In this document: piece by piece, positions 24,860 through 33,171 of the stretch | Layout of the letters: each line of letters begins with the position of its first letter | How positions within the stretch are numbered: position 1 is the first letter of the stretch | From: an uncultured Shinella sp. | Lineage (GTDB): Bacteria > Pseudomonadota > Alphaproteobacteria > Rhizobiales > Rhizobiaceae | NCBI RefSeq assembly: GCF_946479415.1 | Contig: NZ_CAMLFY010000011.1 | Coordinates: forward strand, 4,850 to 68,849 | Length of the DNA stretch: 64,000 nt | Reading direction: 5' to 3' | Position numbers and translations under genes: made by a program | The notes under the pieces: model-generated | Database searches by the model: none | What the model saw: the letters and a program-made list of their open reading frames with translations, nothing else | Told to the model about the DNA's origin: nothing

Positions 24860-25023
24860 ACGATCCTCCCTGCTCTGCGCTGGCGTCCATTTTCACTCTA
24901 ACCTGCACGCGCAGAGATCAAAATAGAAGAGGAAATAACTCGGGGAGGCCACGCCTTGCCATTTCAAGTGCCTCCATCGAGGCGTTTTCGACCAAATAAC
25001 GCAGCACCGCCCCGGAGAATTTA

Positions 25024-25054
25024 AAGCCCGGCTGCAGGAATTGCAGCCGGGCTT
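25024..25054 (-). terminator. Intrinsic terminator of the SerC/SerA-like gene
   Basis: AAGCCCGGCTGCA (25024-25036) and TGCAGCCGGGCTT (25042-25054) are a perfect 13-bp stem with a 5-base loop, eight bases past the stop of the minus-strand fusion gene. The minus strand continues TTTAAATT, a modest T tract. The element lies between the two minus-strand genes. Confidence 0.82.
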
Positions 25055-25061
25055 AAGTACA

Positions 25062-28031
25062 TCAATCCCGTGCGGCTGGCGCCAGCAATCCGGTACGTCT
25101 GAGAACATCGTGCTGCTTCAGGATGCTGTCGGTCAGCGTCTTGCGGTAGCGTTCGACGAGGCGCGCAAGGTGCGCTTCGTCCTGAACCACATCGAGCGCA
25201 CCGACGATTGCGGCAATCGTTTCGCTCGCTGTGCGAAGTTCATCCAGCACGGCCGCATCCCCGACAAGGCGGGCGAGGTCAGCGCGCGTGACCTGACCGA
25301 TCCCCACGGGCGTGCGCGGACCCTTCGAGAGATAACCCTCCGGCAGATCACCCTTTAGGTTCGTCACGACACGGTTGCGGATGGCATCGAGCAGCTGATC
25401 GACGGCCTGCTTGGCGCCGGCGACCCGCGTCGGGTGGTCGGTATCCGCGGCCGCGTGGGGCAGCAGTTCGAGCTTGTCGGCATGAACCGGCAGCAGCGAG
25501 AGGTAAGGCTTCATCGGTCCGGTCGCACCTTCCGCACCCTTGAAGATATCCGCGTCGATGGCGGCGTGCCGGACCTTTCCGGAAGTCAGCGCCTCATCGA
25601 GTGCCGCGACATTGACCAGCTCGCCCCGGTCGTAGTTGAGCAGCACGGCGCGGTCGTTGAGCGCGGAAAGAACCGCGCGATCCACCAGTCCGGCATTCGA
25701 GAAAATGCCGGTGGCGGGATCCTGGCGGCCAAGACCGAGGTGAATGGAAATGACATCCGCGCCGGTGGCGGCGGCAACCGGCGTCTCGGCGTATTCATAG
25801 CCTTCGGCGAGAATGTTCTCACGATGGGCGGGACGCGCATAGACGACGACGTCCATGTGGAAAGCCTTGGCGATGCGGGCCAGTTCGCGGCCGATATTGC
25901 CGTAGCCGAGAATGGCGATTTTCTTGCCTTCGAGCTTTTCCGTCGGATATTCCGCGAGGTTCTTACCCGTATCGAAATCGCCGTTGACGACACGCTCATG
26001 AAGAACACCGACCGGCAGATCCGGTGTCACCTTCAAAAGCGCCTTGGCTGCCATCTGCGCCGTTGCACGGCTGTTGATGCCGGGCGTGTTCATGAGCGGC
26101 GCTTCGCCGCCCTCGCCGTTGCCGCCACCCCACGATGCGGAGCCCATATTGCCGGTTCCCGTGCCGATGCGCACGCCGCCCAGCCGGAACTTCGCGCCGG
26201 CCGGAATGAACGTCGCAGCGGCGATCACCGCGTCGTATTGCCCCTCGCCCGCTTCGGCCAGAAGCTCATCCGACGTGCTCAGATGCGGCTGATAGAAGAA
26301 GTGGACCTTGCCGTCGTCTGCCGCAGCTACGGACGTTACCGACCCTTCATGGAAGACACCGCCCTTTTCGGCGATGTAGCCGGCCAGTTCGCTGTGATCG
26401 AGGCGGCCGTCCGCGCCGAAGCGCAGGCCGATCGCATCCGCGATCAGCACCTTGACCGTGCCTTCGCGCACGCCTTCCGCGGCACCGCGGCCGGCATCCG
26501 CGTATTCGACCCCGCTGCCACGCCGCTCGAGCTCTTCCTCGAGCACGACGATCTTGGCGCGCAGATAGGCGTATTTCAGGTTTTCGAGCAGCGCGGTGAT
26601 GTCGGAGGGTTCGCGGATACCGCCAACCCAGGCGCGATAATCGCCAGGCGTACCGGGGAACGCATTGACGTAGCGTGCGGCATCAAGACCTTTTTCGTAC
26701 GCCCCATTGGGATGCGTCACGCCCTCATAGCCGAGCAATTGTTTGGACCGCGCGATGATGCGGGCGTGCAAATCCGACGACGAGACAGGATCGTCATTGA
26801 CCTTGAGCAGGGTCACCGCCGCGCCGCGCCGGGCCTCCTCCGAAACGACCAGGCTGAAGAGCGGATTGCGGCCGACCCATTCGTTCACCACTTCGCGATT
26901 GGCGGCGGAGCGCTTGTTCAGCTCGATGACCGAACCGACACGGCGCTCGGTCTGCATGAGACCGAAGGTCGTTTCAGCAAAGGCGAGCGCGCTGTAGGTG
27001 TTGATGACACCGCCGAGCATGCGGTCTTCCTGCGCGTCATAGAAGGGACCGGCATCGACCGAGCGCTTGCTGCTGAGCGGCTGCTTGGGATCAAGCGGCG
27101 GGGCGATCTTCAGCTGGCGCGGAATGGCCCAGGACGGATTGCTCTGGTTGCGTTCGATGAGCGAAAGGGCGGAAGGGGTGAAGGATGCGACGAAATAGCC
27201 GGAAATGCCGCCGATCGCCTTCTGAAAAGGCATGAACAGGCAGCACTTCGCCATCACGGCACGAACGGTTTCCGGCGACCAGGGCATGGCGCCGAGCATC
27301 GACGTGGCGTCGAACACGGCATGACGGTTTTCCGGATCACCATCCAGCCAGGCCAGAAGCTCGTTGATTTCCTCATTGGTATAGGAATTCGCCCCCGTCG
27401 TCTCATGCCCCACGCCGACGAAAACGGAAATGCCAAGCTCGGCGAGCGTCTTGGCCGAGGGAATAGCCCCCTCCTTCTCGGCGAAATGGATGCGGTTCTC
27501 GTCACCCTTTTCGGCAAAGCGGTGCATCTCGATGAGCTGCGTCGCCCAGGACTGACGGAAGAAGCCGGACGCGCCCGCCTCGCTGCCTTCGGGGCGCGGC
27601 GTATCGACATAAACGCGCTGGTCCGCATCATTGGCATTCAGAAGATGCTGGACGCAGACCGTGTAGCCGCTATGGCCACCGCCGAGACCAACGGCGATGC
27701 GGTTCGACTTCGGAAACTCGAAATAGCGATGGATCGCCCGCATCATGTCGAGAAGGATTTTATCCGCCGGATAGCCACGGTGCATGCTGCGCGAAAGTTC
27801 CGCGGTGGAGAAGGCACCGATGTCCTTGCCCGTATCGTCGAATTTCCGATAGGTCGCTTCGATCCAGCGGTCGAACTCGTAACGGCGGCGACGGCTGTCG
27901 ACTTCGTCCAGCGTGGCATCGGTAATCGGTCCGACCCCGAAGAACGGGTTCGAAGGGATCGACGGCGCACCGTCCTTCGTCAACTCGAGCGCCTTCAGCC
28001 GCTGCGCCTGCAAGTCTTCATTCGAAATCAT
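25062..28031 (-). CDS. SerC-like aminotransferase fused to SerA-like 2-hydroxyacid dehydrogenase
   Basis: The 989-residue protein joins two serine-pathway folds. Residues 1 to about 500 resemble phosphoserine aminotransferase: GVGHETTGANSYTNEE (around 206-221), FDATSMLGAMPW with the PLP-ring Asp at about 241, and FQKAIGGISGYF with the expected PLP Lys at about 271. Residues about 525-890 resemble D-3-phosphoglycerate dehydrogenase: NSRATAQMAA near 653-662, the NAD loop GYGNIGREL at 709-717, an Arg in NYDRGELVN near 802, and LLPHAAADT with the catalytic His near 859. The last 100 residues show no recognisable ACT domain. AGGAGAGGA precedes ATG 28031. It may channel phosphoglycerate through both oxidation and transamination, or act on a different acid; substrate is unproven. 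Confidence 0.82.
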   Translation of the reverse strand: MISNEDLQAQRLKALELTKDGAPSIPSNPFFGVGPITDATLDEVDSRRRRYEFDRWIEATYRKFDDTGKDIGAFSTAELSRSMHRGYPADKILLDMMRAIHRYFEFPKSNRIAVGLGGGHSGYTVCVQHLLNANDADQRVYVDTPRPEGSEAGASGFFRQSWATQLIEMHRFAEKGDENRIHFAEKEGAIPSAKTLAELGISVFVGVGHETTGANSYTNEEINELLAWLDGDPENRHAVFDATSMLGAMPWSPETVRAVMAKCCLFMPFQKAIGGISGYFVASFTPSALSLIERNQSNPSWAIPRQLKIAPPLDPKQPLSSKRSVDAGPFYDAQEDRMLGGVINTYSALAFAETTFGLMQTERRVGSVIELNKRSAANREVVNEWVGRNPLFSLVVSEEARRGAAVTLLKVNDDPVSSSDLHARIIARSKQLLGYEGVTHPNGAYEKGLDAARYVNAFPGTPGDYRAWVGGIREPSDITALLENLKYAYLRAKIVVLEEELERRGSGVEYADAGRGAAEGVREGTVKVLIADAIGLRFGADGRLDHSELAGYIAEKGGVFHEGSVTSVAAADDGKVHFFYQPHLSTSDELLAEAGEGQYDAVIAAATFIPAGAKFRLGGVRIGTGTGNMGSASWGGGNGEGGEAPLMNTPGINSRATAQMAAKALLKVTPDLPVGVLHERVVNGDFDTGKNLAEYPTEKLEGKKIAILGYGNIGRELARIAKAFHMDVVVYARPAHRENILAEGYEYAETPVAAATGADVISIHLGLGRQDPATGIFSNAGLVDRAVLSALNDRAVLLNYDRGELVNVAALDEALTSGKVRHAAIDADIFKGAEGATGPMKPYLSLLPVHADKLELLPHAAADTDHPTRVAGAKQAVDQLLDAIRNRVVTNLKGDLPEGYLSKGPRTPVGIGQVTRADLARLVGDAAVLDELRTASETIAAIVGALDVVQDEAHLARLVERYRKTLTDSILKQHDVLRRTGLLAPAARD

Positions 28032-28338
28032 CGGGCCGTTTCCTCTCCTGGTCAGATCCGCTCTGCGGACTACTCCTCCCTAAGATTGGACAAATCCAAA
28101 CGCCGTGCGAACAGGATTTGAGACTTGGTTTCACTCAGTTGCGACATCGGCACGAAACATCCGATCTGTCGCAGCCTTTCGCGTGATGTTGGATCCATGC
28201 CCACGTCAATTCCTATCCCGGCCCGATCTTTATCTGGACTGCCGGATGGATATCGGCAAAATCGCCGCATAGTCGTGGAAATCACAACCCGCACCGCGCA
28301 TACATGCTTGGAAAAATCCGGAAAGCAGAAGGCATTAC
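28032..28338. other. Upstream region of the fusion gene, no gene seen
   Basis: The 307 bases between the divergent fusion gene and the orphan gene at 28339 are more AT-rich than their surroundings and hold no frame with a ribosome site that I would accept. Promoters for both genes are expected here, but no clear -35/-10 pair could be assigned. Confidence 0.4.
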
Positions 28339-28773
28339 ATGAAGTACGACAATGATGACGCATCGAAATTCCTGATGTCTTTTTTCGATGAAATGACGGC
28401 CTGGGGAAATCAGATTATTGCCTGGTTCGATAGGGAGAAGGGTAGCTTGGGGGATCATCATCAAGCTGCCCATGAGGCATTGGCGAAGATTTACGGTTCC
28501 TATCTCACGGACCGCGAGCGCAAGACGGGTCGTGTGGCGCATATGTCATTCTCCCTCGGGCAGCCGGACTATGACAAATCGATTGAAGTCATAAGCGATG
28601 TCAGCCGGCCCACGGCGTCATCTTTCCTGCTCGAAACGACACGAGCCTTTCCTGTCGGGAATTACACTGAACGCTATCGATATAAGCTCGTCGTCAAAGA
28701 CGGCGCTTTGCGGCTCGACAAGAAGGAGCGCTATAGCCAAATCAAGAACAAATGGATCGGCGAGATCATTTGA
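28339..28773 (+). CDS. Hypothetical protein, AT-rich orphan gene
   Basis: The product has 144 residues and no motif I recognise. It is acidic in the N-terminal third (MKYDNDDASKFLMSFF), with aromatic-rich helices (FDEMTAWGNQIIAWFDRE). The rest looks like alternating strands (AHMSFSLGQPDYDKSIEV, SSFLLETTRAFPVG, RYRYKLVVKDGALRL). The size and helix-plus-sheet pattern is compatible with an NTF2-like immunity protein, but that is a weak guess. AAGG lies before the ATG. Codon use is clearly more A/T at third positions than in the neighbours, suggesting later acquisition. Confidence 0.6.
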   Translation: MKYDNDDASKFLMSFFDEMTAWGNQIIAWFDREKGSLGDHHQAAHEALAKIYGSYLTDRERKTGRVAHMSFSLGQPDYDKSIEVISDVSRPTASSFLLETTRAFPVGNYTERYRYKLVVKDGALRLDKKERYSQIKNKWIGEII

Positions 28774-28854
28774 AGGCGCGTAATCGCGCATGTCCTCGCA
28801 TTTCATCTGAAGTATCGCGAACTTAGAACATTCCCAAATTCGTCTCCTAAAAAT

Positions 28855-28897
28855 CGACCGCAAAAGTCCGCCATTCGAAGGGGGACTTTTGCGGTCG
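28855..28897. terminator. Strong 15-bp stem-loop in the AT-rich interval
   Basis: CGACCGCAAAAGTCC (28855-28869) and GGACTTTTGCGGTCG (28883-28897) are a perfect 15-bp inverted repeat with a 13-base loop, about 80 bases after the orphan gene. The plus strand continues CGTTTTGCG. It could terminate transcription from the orphan gene in front of the PspA operon, or be an end of a lost mobile element. Confidence 0.55.
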
Positions 28898-29037
28898 CGT
28901 TTTGCGCGGCGTCGCTTTTGTGTGCGCCCAGACGAAAGCCAGCGGAGCGGCCCACGCCACAAGGAATGGATGCATGAAGAGCAGCCACCTCCATCAGTAA
29001 TATGTAAATTTGGGTGAGTTGAGTGGCATCGCCCTTG

Positions 29038-29058
29038 AAAGCACCAATGAAGTGCTTT
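29038..29058 (+). promoter_or_regulatory. Small hairpin just upstream of the TnpB-like frame
   Basis: AAAGCAC (29038-29044) and GTGCTTT (29052-29058) form a 7-bp stem with a 7-base loop, 11 bases before ATG 29070. Imperfect subterminal hairpins occur at IS200/IS605 ends, but this one may equally control translation of the frame that follows. It is noted because the adjacent segment is TnpB-like. Confidence 0.35.
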
Positions 29059-29069
29059 ATATATTTTGC

Positions 29070-30179
29070 ATGGTCACGAAGTTCACATCGACGCTCAGAC
29101 TCGACCTTCAGCCAACGCAGGAGATGCGTCAGGCGCTCGACGACACGCTCTTTGCCTATCAGCAGGCAATGGCAATTCTGGACCTTACCCAGGGCGCCAA
29201 TGTCGTGGCGCTGCATCAGGCAGCCTATGAGGAAATCCGGGCCACCACTGGCCTGCCTTCGCGGCTCGCGACGCTTGCGCTGCGCGATCACGGCCGCCGC
29301 AGGCAAGGAGAGGTCGTTACGGATATTCCGCTCGATTCAAAACTCTTTGCTGTCAAAGGTCCCGACAGCGTCAGCATTGCCACCCTGACCGGCCGTATCG
29401 TGTTGCCCTATGCGGCGCGTGGCTACAGCGAAGGCTGGTCCGACTTTGCAGAGGCAAGGCTCGTCTTTGCCGGTTCATCCATCTGTCTTTACGCCGGCAT
29501 TCAGGCCAGCGTCCCACCGAAGAAGGAGGCTTCCATGTCCAATGAAGGTATTCTTGCCCGCCTCGGGCGCGTTATTGCCGGTGTCGTCAACAATGCGGTC
29601 GATGCCGCCGAGACATCCAATCCGATCGCAGTCGCGCAGCAGGCGGTGCGGGAAATCGGCGCGATCGCCGAGGAAGCACGCACCGCGCTCGGTGTTTCCA
29701 TGGCGGCAGGTCACCGGCTGAAGGCAAAGGCGGAAGATCTCGACGCGGAAATCCGCGACCTCGACGAAAAGATCAAGGTCGGGCTGGAAAGTGGCCGCGA
29801 AGATCTTGCCCGCGCCGCCACCGGCGTCCAGATCGATCTGGAAGCCCAGCGGGACGCGCTGTCGAAGGCCATTCTGGAAAATGCCGGCGAGGTCGCCGAG
29901 GCGGAAGCCACGTTGCGCAGCATCGCTTCTGCGCGCGCCGACGCCATGAAGCGGCTGGATGATGCCAAACGCGTCGAGCGTGCAGCGCCGCAGGCGGCAA
30001 CACCCTCCCAGCGCAACGACCAGCGTCTTGCCGATGCCCTCCAGGCGGTGGAACGTGTCACCGGCGTGCCATCGAAGCCTGCAATGGAAGGCACGGCGGA
30101 AGTCGAAGAACTTGGCCGTCTGCAACGTCAAAAGGCAATAGAGGCACGTCTCAACGCTTTCAAACAGGGTGAGCGATAA
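29070..30179 (+). CDS. TnpB-N-terminal-like segment in frame with PspA/IM30 domain (369-residue open frame)
   Basis: The frame from ATG 29070 has no stop until the end of pspA. Residues 1-153 resemble the N-terminal half of an IS605-type TnpB. They begin with a TKFTSTLRLDLQPTQE strand, then a helical part ending GLPSRLATLALRDHGRRR, then the strand-rich segment with SKLFAVKGPDSVSIATLTGR and RIVLPYAARGY, up to the point where the RuvC domain would begin. The RuvC catalytic Asp/Glu residues and the zinc finger are absent. Residues 156-369 are PspA. A full-length fusion may be made, but a good internal ribosome site suggests PspA is also made alone. This is listed as an alternative product. Confidence 0.5.
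   Translation: MVTKFTSTLRLDLQPTQEMRQALDDTLFAYQQAMAILDLTQGANVVALHQAAYEEIRATTGLPSRLATLALRDHGRRRQGEVVTDIPLDSKLFAVKGPDSVSIATLTGRIVLPYAARGYSEGWSDFAEARLVFAGSSICLYAGIQASVPPKKEASMSNEGILARLGRVIAGVVNNAVDAAETSNPIAVAQQAVREIGAIAEEARTALGVSMAAGHRLKAKAEDLDAEIRDLDEKIKVGLESGREDLARAATGVQIDLEAQRDALSKAILENAGEVAEAEATLRSIASARADAMKRLDDAKRVERAAPQAATPSQRNDQRLADALQAVERVTGVPSKPAMEGTAEVEELGRLQRQKAIEARLNAFKQGER
29523..29537 (+). promoter_or_regulatory. Internal ribosome binding site and start of pspA
   Basis: AAGGAGG at 29523-29529 stands five bases before ATG 29535, a near-ideal Shine-Dalgarno site. It is itself read as Lys-Glu-Ala codons in the upstream TnpB-like frame, so the sequence serves both as coding and as start signal. 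It decides that pspA can be translated independently. Confidence 0.75.
29535..30179 (+). CDS. PspA/IM30-family membrane-remodelling protein
   Basis: The 214-residue protein has the PspA/Vipp1 pattern. A short N-terminal amphipathic helix (ILARLGRVIAGVVNNAVDAAE) and NPIAVAQQAVREI lead into long charged coiled coils (KAKAEDLDAEIRDLDEKIK onwards) to about residue 150. The C-terminal tail is more variable. These proteins form ESCRT-III-like polymers that protect membranes. It is encoded ahead of a YqiJ-like gene (TAATG overlap) and a flotillin gene, a set known as an envelope or lipid-domain stress unit. No PspF-type activator gene is nearby. Confidence 0.85.
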   Translation: MSNEGILARLGRVIAGVVNNAVDAAETSNPIAVAQQAVREIGAIAEEARTALGVSMAAGHRLKAKAEDLDAEIRDLDEKIKVGLESGREDLARAATGVQIDLEAQRDALSKAILENAGEVAEAEATLRSIASARADAMKRLDDAKRVERAAPQAATPSQRNDQRLADALQAVERVTGVPSKPAMEGTAEVEELGRLQRQKAIEARLNAFKQGER

Positions 30180-30835
30180 TGGATTCCATCGTCCAGCCGG
30201 GCACTGCCCCCTTCTGGATCGCCCTCATGACGGTCGCGGGCCTCGGCCTTGTCGAGCTCATTTCCGTCCTGATGGGCGCGTCCGCGTCGGGACTGATCGA
30301 CGACGGTCTCGACTTCAACGGACCGGGCGACGCGGAGTCGGGCCTGCTTGGCGGATGGATGTCCTGGTTGAATGCCGGCGGCGTGCCGATCCTCGTGCTC
30401 GCCGTCATCCTGCTCTCCGCCTTCGCAGCGGCCGGCTTTGCGATCCAGTCGATCATCTCCCATTTCCGCGATCCGCTACCGCTTTACGCCGCGGCTACCG
30501 GCGCGGTCGCCGTCGCGATACCGGTGACGCGCTGGTCGAGCCGTGGTCTTGCCCGCATCATTCCGCGCGATGAAACGAGCGTGCAGGAGCAGGCCGATTT
30601 CATCGGCCTCATCGGCACCGTGACGCTCGGCCCCCTCGATCAGGGGCATCCCGGTACGGTGCGCATCAAGGACCGCTACGACAACATTCATACGCTGCGT
30701 GCCCAGGCAGAACCGGGCTACGTCATGGAGACCGGCACGCTCGTGCTGATCGTCGACGGAGCGAACGGTCTCTTCAAGGCCATTCCGGCGCCTGCGGCTT
30801 TCAATGACGACAACCATTCCAGCAACGGAGGCTGA
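30179..30835 (+). CDS. YqiJ-like membrane protein with OB-fold domain
   Basis: The 218-residue protein has about three transmembrane segments in residues 10-120 (WIALMTVAGLGLVELIS, VPILVLAVILLSAFAAAG, AAATGAVAVAIPVTR). A soluble C-terminal NfeD/OB-like domain follows (DFIGLIGTVTLGPLDQG to GTLVLIVDGANG). NfeD/YqiJ proteins work with flotillins in membrane domains. The ATG overlaps the pspA stop as TAATG, and the flotillin gene starts seven bases after its stop, so this is a three-gene operon. Confidence 0.87.
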   Translation: MDSIVQPGTAPFWIALMTVAGLGLVELISVLMGASASGLIDDGLDFNGPGDAESGLLGGWMSWLNAGGVPILVLAVILLSAFAAAGFAIQSIISHFRDPLPLYAAATGAVAVAIPVTRWSSRGLARIIPRDETSVQEQADFIGLIGTVTLGPLDQGHPGTVRIKDRYDNIHTLRAQAEPGYVMETGTLVLIVDGANGLFKAIPAPAAFNDDNHSSNGG

Positions 30836-30841
30836 ACACTC

Positions 30842-32518
30842 ATGGATTTCCTCTCTGTAGGGCTTATTGCCGGGGTCATCGTGACGGCGATCGTCGTCAT
30901 CGGCATTATCATGACGTCCCTTTACACTCGCGCCACACGCGACAAAGCCTATGTACGCACGGGTCTGGGCGGAAAGAAGGTCGTGCTGGACGGCGGTTCG
31001 GTCATCCTGCCGATCTTCCACTCCTATTCCTGGGTATCGCTGAGCACGCTCCGCCTCGAGGTCAAGCGCGCGGAAAATGAATCGCTGATCACCAAAGACC
31101 GCATGCGCGCCGATATCACCGCCGAGTTCTATGTGCGCGTGAAGCCGGACTCGGAAAACATCGCGCTTGCCGCCCAGACGCTCGGCGACCGCACCAACGA
31201 CGCCGATGCGCTGAAAACCCTCGTCGAAGCGAAATTCGTCGACGGTCTGCGCTCCGTTGCCGCCACCATGTCCCTGCGCGATCTTCAGGAGCAGCGCGCC
31301 GAGTTCGTCAAGTCGGTGCAGGCAGCCGTCGCCCACGACTTGCAATCGAATGGTCTCGAGCTTGAGTCCGTATCGCTGACCCGTCTGGACCAGACCGATA
31401 TCAAACATTTCAACCCGAACAACAGCTTCGACGCCGAAGGCCTGACGGCGCTGACGAAGATCACGGAAGAGCGCAAACGCGAGCGCAACCAGATCGTGCG
31501 CGACAACGAAGTGGAGATCGCCACCAAGGACCGCGAAGCCTCGCTGCGTCGCCTGACCATCGAGCGCGAGCAGCGTGACGCGGAGCTGACGCAGGAACGC
31601 GATATCGCCAACAAGACGGCGGAAACCCGCGCGGAGGCCGCCAAAGCCGAACAGCTCGCCCGCCTTAGCGAGGAAACTGCTCGCCTCGACACCGAAAAGG
31701 GTATTGCCGAGCGCGACTCCCAGGCCCGTCAGGCCCGTGAAACCGCCCGCATCGATGCCGAGCGCGGCATTGCCGAGCGTGAGGCCGAAGCCCGCCGCGT
31801 AACGGAAACCGCCCGCATCGACGCTGCGATTGCCGTGGCCGAGAAGAGCGAGCAGGAACAGGCTGCGCGCGCCAAGGCGGACGAAGCCAAGGCTTCGGCC
31901 ATCACCGCCGAAGAACAGGTGACGACGGCCCGGGAAGTCGAGATCGCCGAGCGTTCCAAGCGCATCGCCGTCATCGACGCCCGCAAGGACGCCGAGCAAG
32001 CCGCGACCGCCATCACCGTCAAGGCGGAAGCCGAGCGCCAGGCCGCCGAAAACCTCGCGGCCGCCATCAAGATCCAGGCTGAAGCGGATGCGGAAGCCGC
32101 CAAGATCAAGGCGAGCGGCGTCATCGAGCTCGGTGAGGCTGAGGCCAAGGCCGAACGCGCGCTCAACGAAGCCCGCAATGCGCTTTCGGCCAGCATCATC
32201 GAATTCGAACTTGCCCGCGCCCGCGTCGCGATCATCCCGCAGGCGCTGGAACAGGCCATGAAGCCGATCGAGAAGATTTCCGATATTCGTATCTTCAGCG
32301 CGGGCGGACTTGCCGGTGCCCTTGGCGGCAATGGTGGTGACGCCTCGGGGAATGCGGTCGGCGATCTCAGCAGCCAGCTTCTCAGCTTCACCGCCCAAAA
32401 ACCCATCCTTGACGAGATTCTCGCTCAGGCCGGCTTCAGGGGAACGGATCCGACGCAGGCGTTGCTCGCCGCGTCGCTCGGTAATGCCTCGGCAAAAACG
32501 GCCGGCGACATCGATTGA
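30842..32518 (+). CDS. Flotillin-family SPFH protein (YqiK-like)
   Basis: The 558-residue protein has one N-terminal membrane anchor (VGLIAGVIVTAIVVIGIIM), an SPFH/band-7 domain up to about residue 200 (GGSVILPIFHSYSWVSL, MRADITAEFYVRVKPDS), and then a long Ala/Glu/Arg coiled coil. The coiled coil contains near-repeats such as ETARIDAERGIAEREAEARR and ends near residue 430. The C-terminal part carries the flotillin-type SDIRIFSAGGLAGALGG. Flotillins form scaffolds in lipid microdomains. The gene is last in the operon and is followed by a strong terminator. Confidence 0.93.
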   Translation: MDFLSVGLIAGVIVTAIVVIGIIMTSLYTRATRDKAYVRTGLGGKKVVLDGGSVILPIFHSYSWVSLSTLRLEVKRAENESLITKDRMRADITAEFYVRVKPDSENIALAAQTLGDRTNDADALKTLVEAKFVDGLRSVAATMSLRDLQEQRAEFVKSVQAAVAHDLQSNGLELESVSLTRLDQTDIKHFNPNNSFDAEGLTALTKITEERKRERNQIVRDNEVEIATKDREASLRRLTIEREQRDAELTQERDIANKTAETRAEAAKAEQLARLSEETARLDTEKGIAERDSQARQARETARIDAERGIAEREAEARRVTETARIDAAIAVAEKSEQEQAARAKADEAKASAITAEEQVTTAREVEIAERSKRIAVIDARKDAEQAATAITVKAEAERQAAENLAAAIKIQAEADAEAAKIKASGVIELGEAEAKAERALNEARNALSASIIEFELARARVAIIPQALEQAMKPIEKISDIRIFSAGGLAGALGGNGGDASGNAVGDLSSQLLSFTAQKPILDEILAQAGFRGTDPTQALLAASLGNASAKTAGDID

Positions 32519-32531
32519 CTTGTAAAATATG

Positions 32532-32568
32532 CAAGGCCGCCGGGCAAACCGGCGGCCTTGCTGTTTTT
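32532..32568 (+). terminator. Intrinsic terminator of the flotillin operon
   Basis: CAAGGCCGCCGG (32532-32543) and CCGGCGGCCTTG (32549-32560) form a perfect 12-bp stem with loop GCAAA, followed by CTGTTTTT. It begins 13 bases after the flotillin stop, a textbook rho-independent terminator. Confidence 0.93.
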
Positions 32569-32610
32569 CGAGCGACGCCGTTTTGCGAAACACCCGATCG
32601 CATACGACTA

Positions 32611-33126
32611 TCAAAACGCCTCGGGGCGTCCGATCTGGTCCTCCAGCATTTTGCGCGCGCGGTTGACACGGCTTTTCACCGTGCCGATCTCGCATCGGCA
32701 AAGCCGGGCCGTGTCGATGTAGCTGACACCCATGGCGACAAGGAGCAAAGTGCGGCGTGAAGATGCGGGGATACGGCCGAGAGCGGACCGCAGCTCGACG
32801 CGGCGGACCGCCCATTCCTGCGGCGCGCTGACGATGACACGGTCGAGCACATCGTCCTCGAGCCCGACACTCTCTCTGCAACGGCGGCGATACTCCGTAT
32901 TGAATGTGTTGCGCATGATCGTGAAGAGCCAGGAGCGCAACCGCGTCTCCGGCCGAAACTGATGCGCCGAGCGGAGTGCTCGCATCACTGTTTCCTGGAT
33001 GAGGTCGTCCCGATCGCTTGGTGACCGGGTGAGCTGGCGCGCAAAACGGCCAAGGGCGGGCAGCAATGCCTCTATATCGGCATGCATCGCCAGTGCCTGG
33101 GCGTCAGCCGGTCGGGGCGTATCCAT
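32611..33126 (-). CDS. ECF-family RNA polymerase sigma factor
   Basis: The 171-residue protein has the region 2 core (RDDLIQETVMRALRSAHQF, then LRSWLFTIMRNTFNTEYRRR) and a region 4 HTH (GVSYIDTARLCRCEIGTVKSRVNRARKML). This is close to alphaproteobacterial general-stress EcfG-like or related ECF groups. No NepR or PhyR gene is adjacent. ATG 33126 has GGAGGAAC five bases upstream; the frame is open to 33240 without another good start. It is divergent from a DUF6894 gene, and a perfect 7-bp inverted repeat lies in the promoter gap. Confidence 0.92.
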   Translation of the reverse strand: MDTPRPADAQALAMHADIEALLPALGRFARQLTRSPSDRDDLIQETVMRALRSAHQFRPETRLRSWLFTIMRNTFNTEYRRRCRESVGLEDDVLDRVIVSAPQEWAVRRVELRSALGRIPASSRRTLLLVAMGVSYIDTARLCRCEIGTVKSRVNRARKMLEDQIGRPEAF

Positions 33127-33171
33127 GCGTTCCTCCATTTCCGGAAGAACGTGACGCCGCCCGAGAGGTTG

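Noticed and set aside
25434..28121. An 895-codon open frame on the plus strand
   Set aside because: It is antisense to the SerC/SerA-like fusion, which shows catalytic motifs in both halves. No ribosome site or known domain was seen on the plus strand.
28339..28773. Assigning the orphan gene as an NTF2-fold immunity protein
   Set aside because: The size and helix-plus-sheet pattern fit loosely, but no toxin gene is adjacent and no signature residues could be matched.
29070..29534. An intact IS200/IS605 element
   Set aside because: Only the N-terminal half of TnpB is recognisable. There is no RuvC part, no TnpA gene and no defined left and right ends, so this is at most a derived or captured segment.
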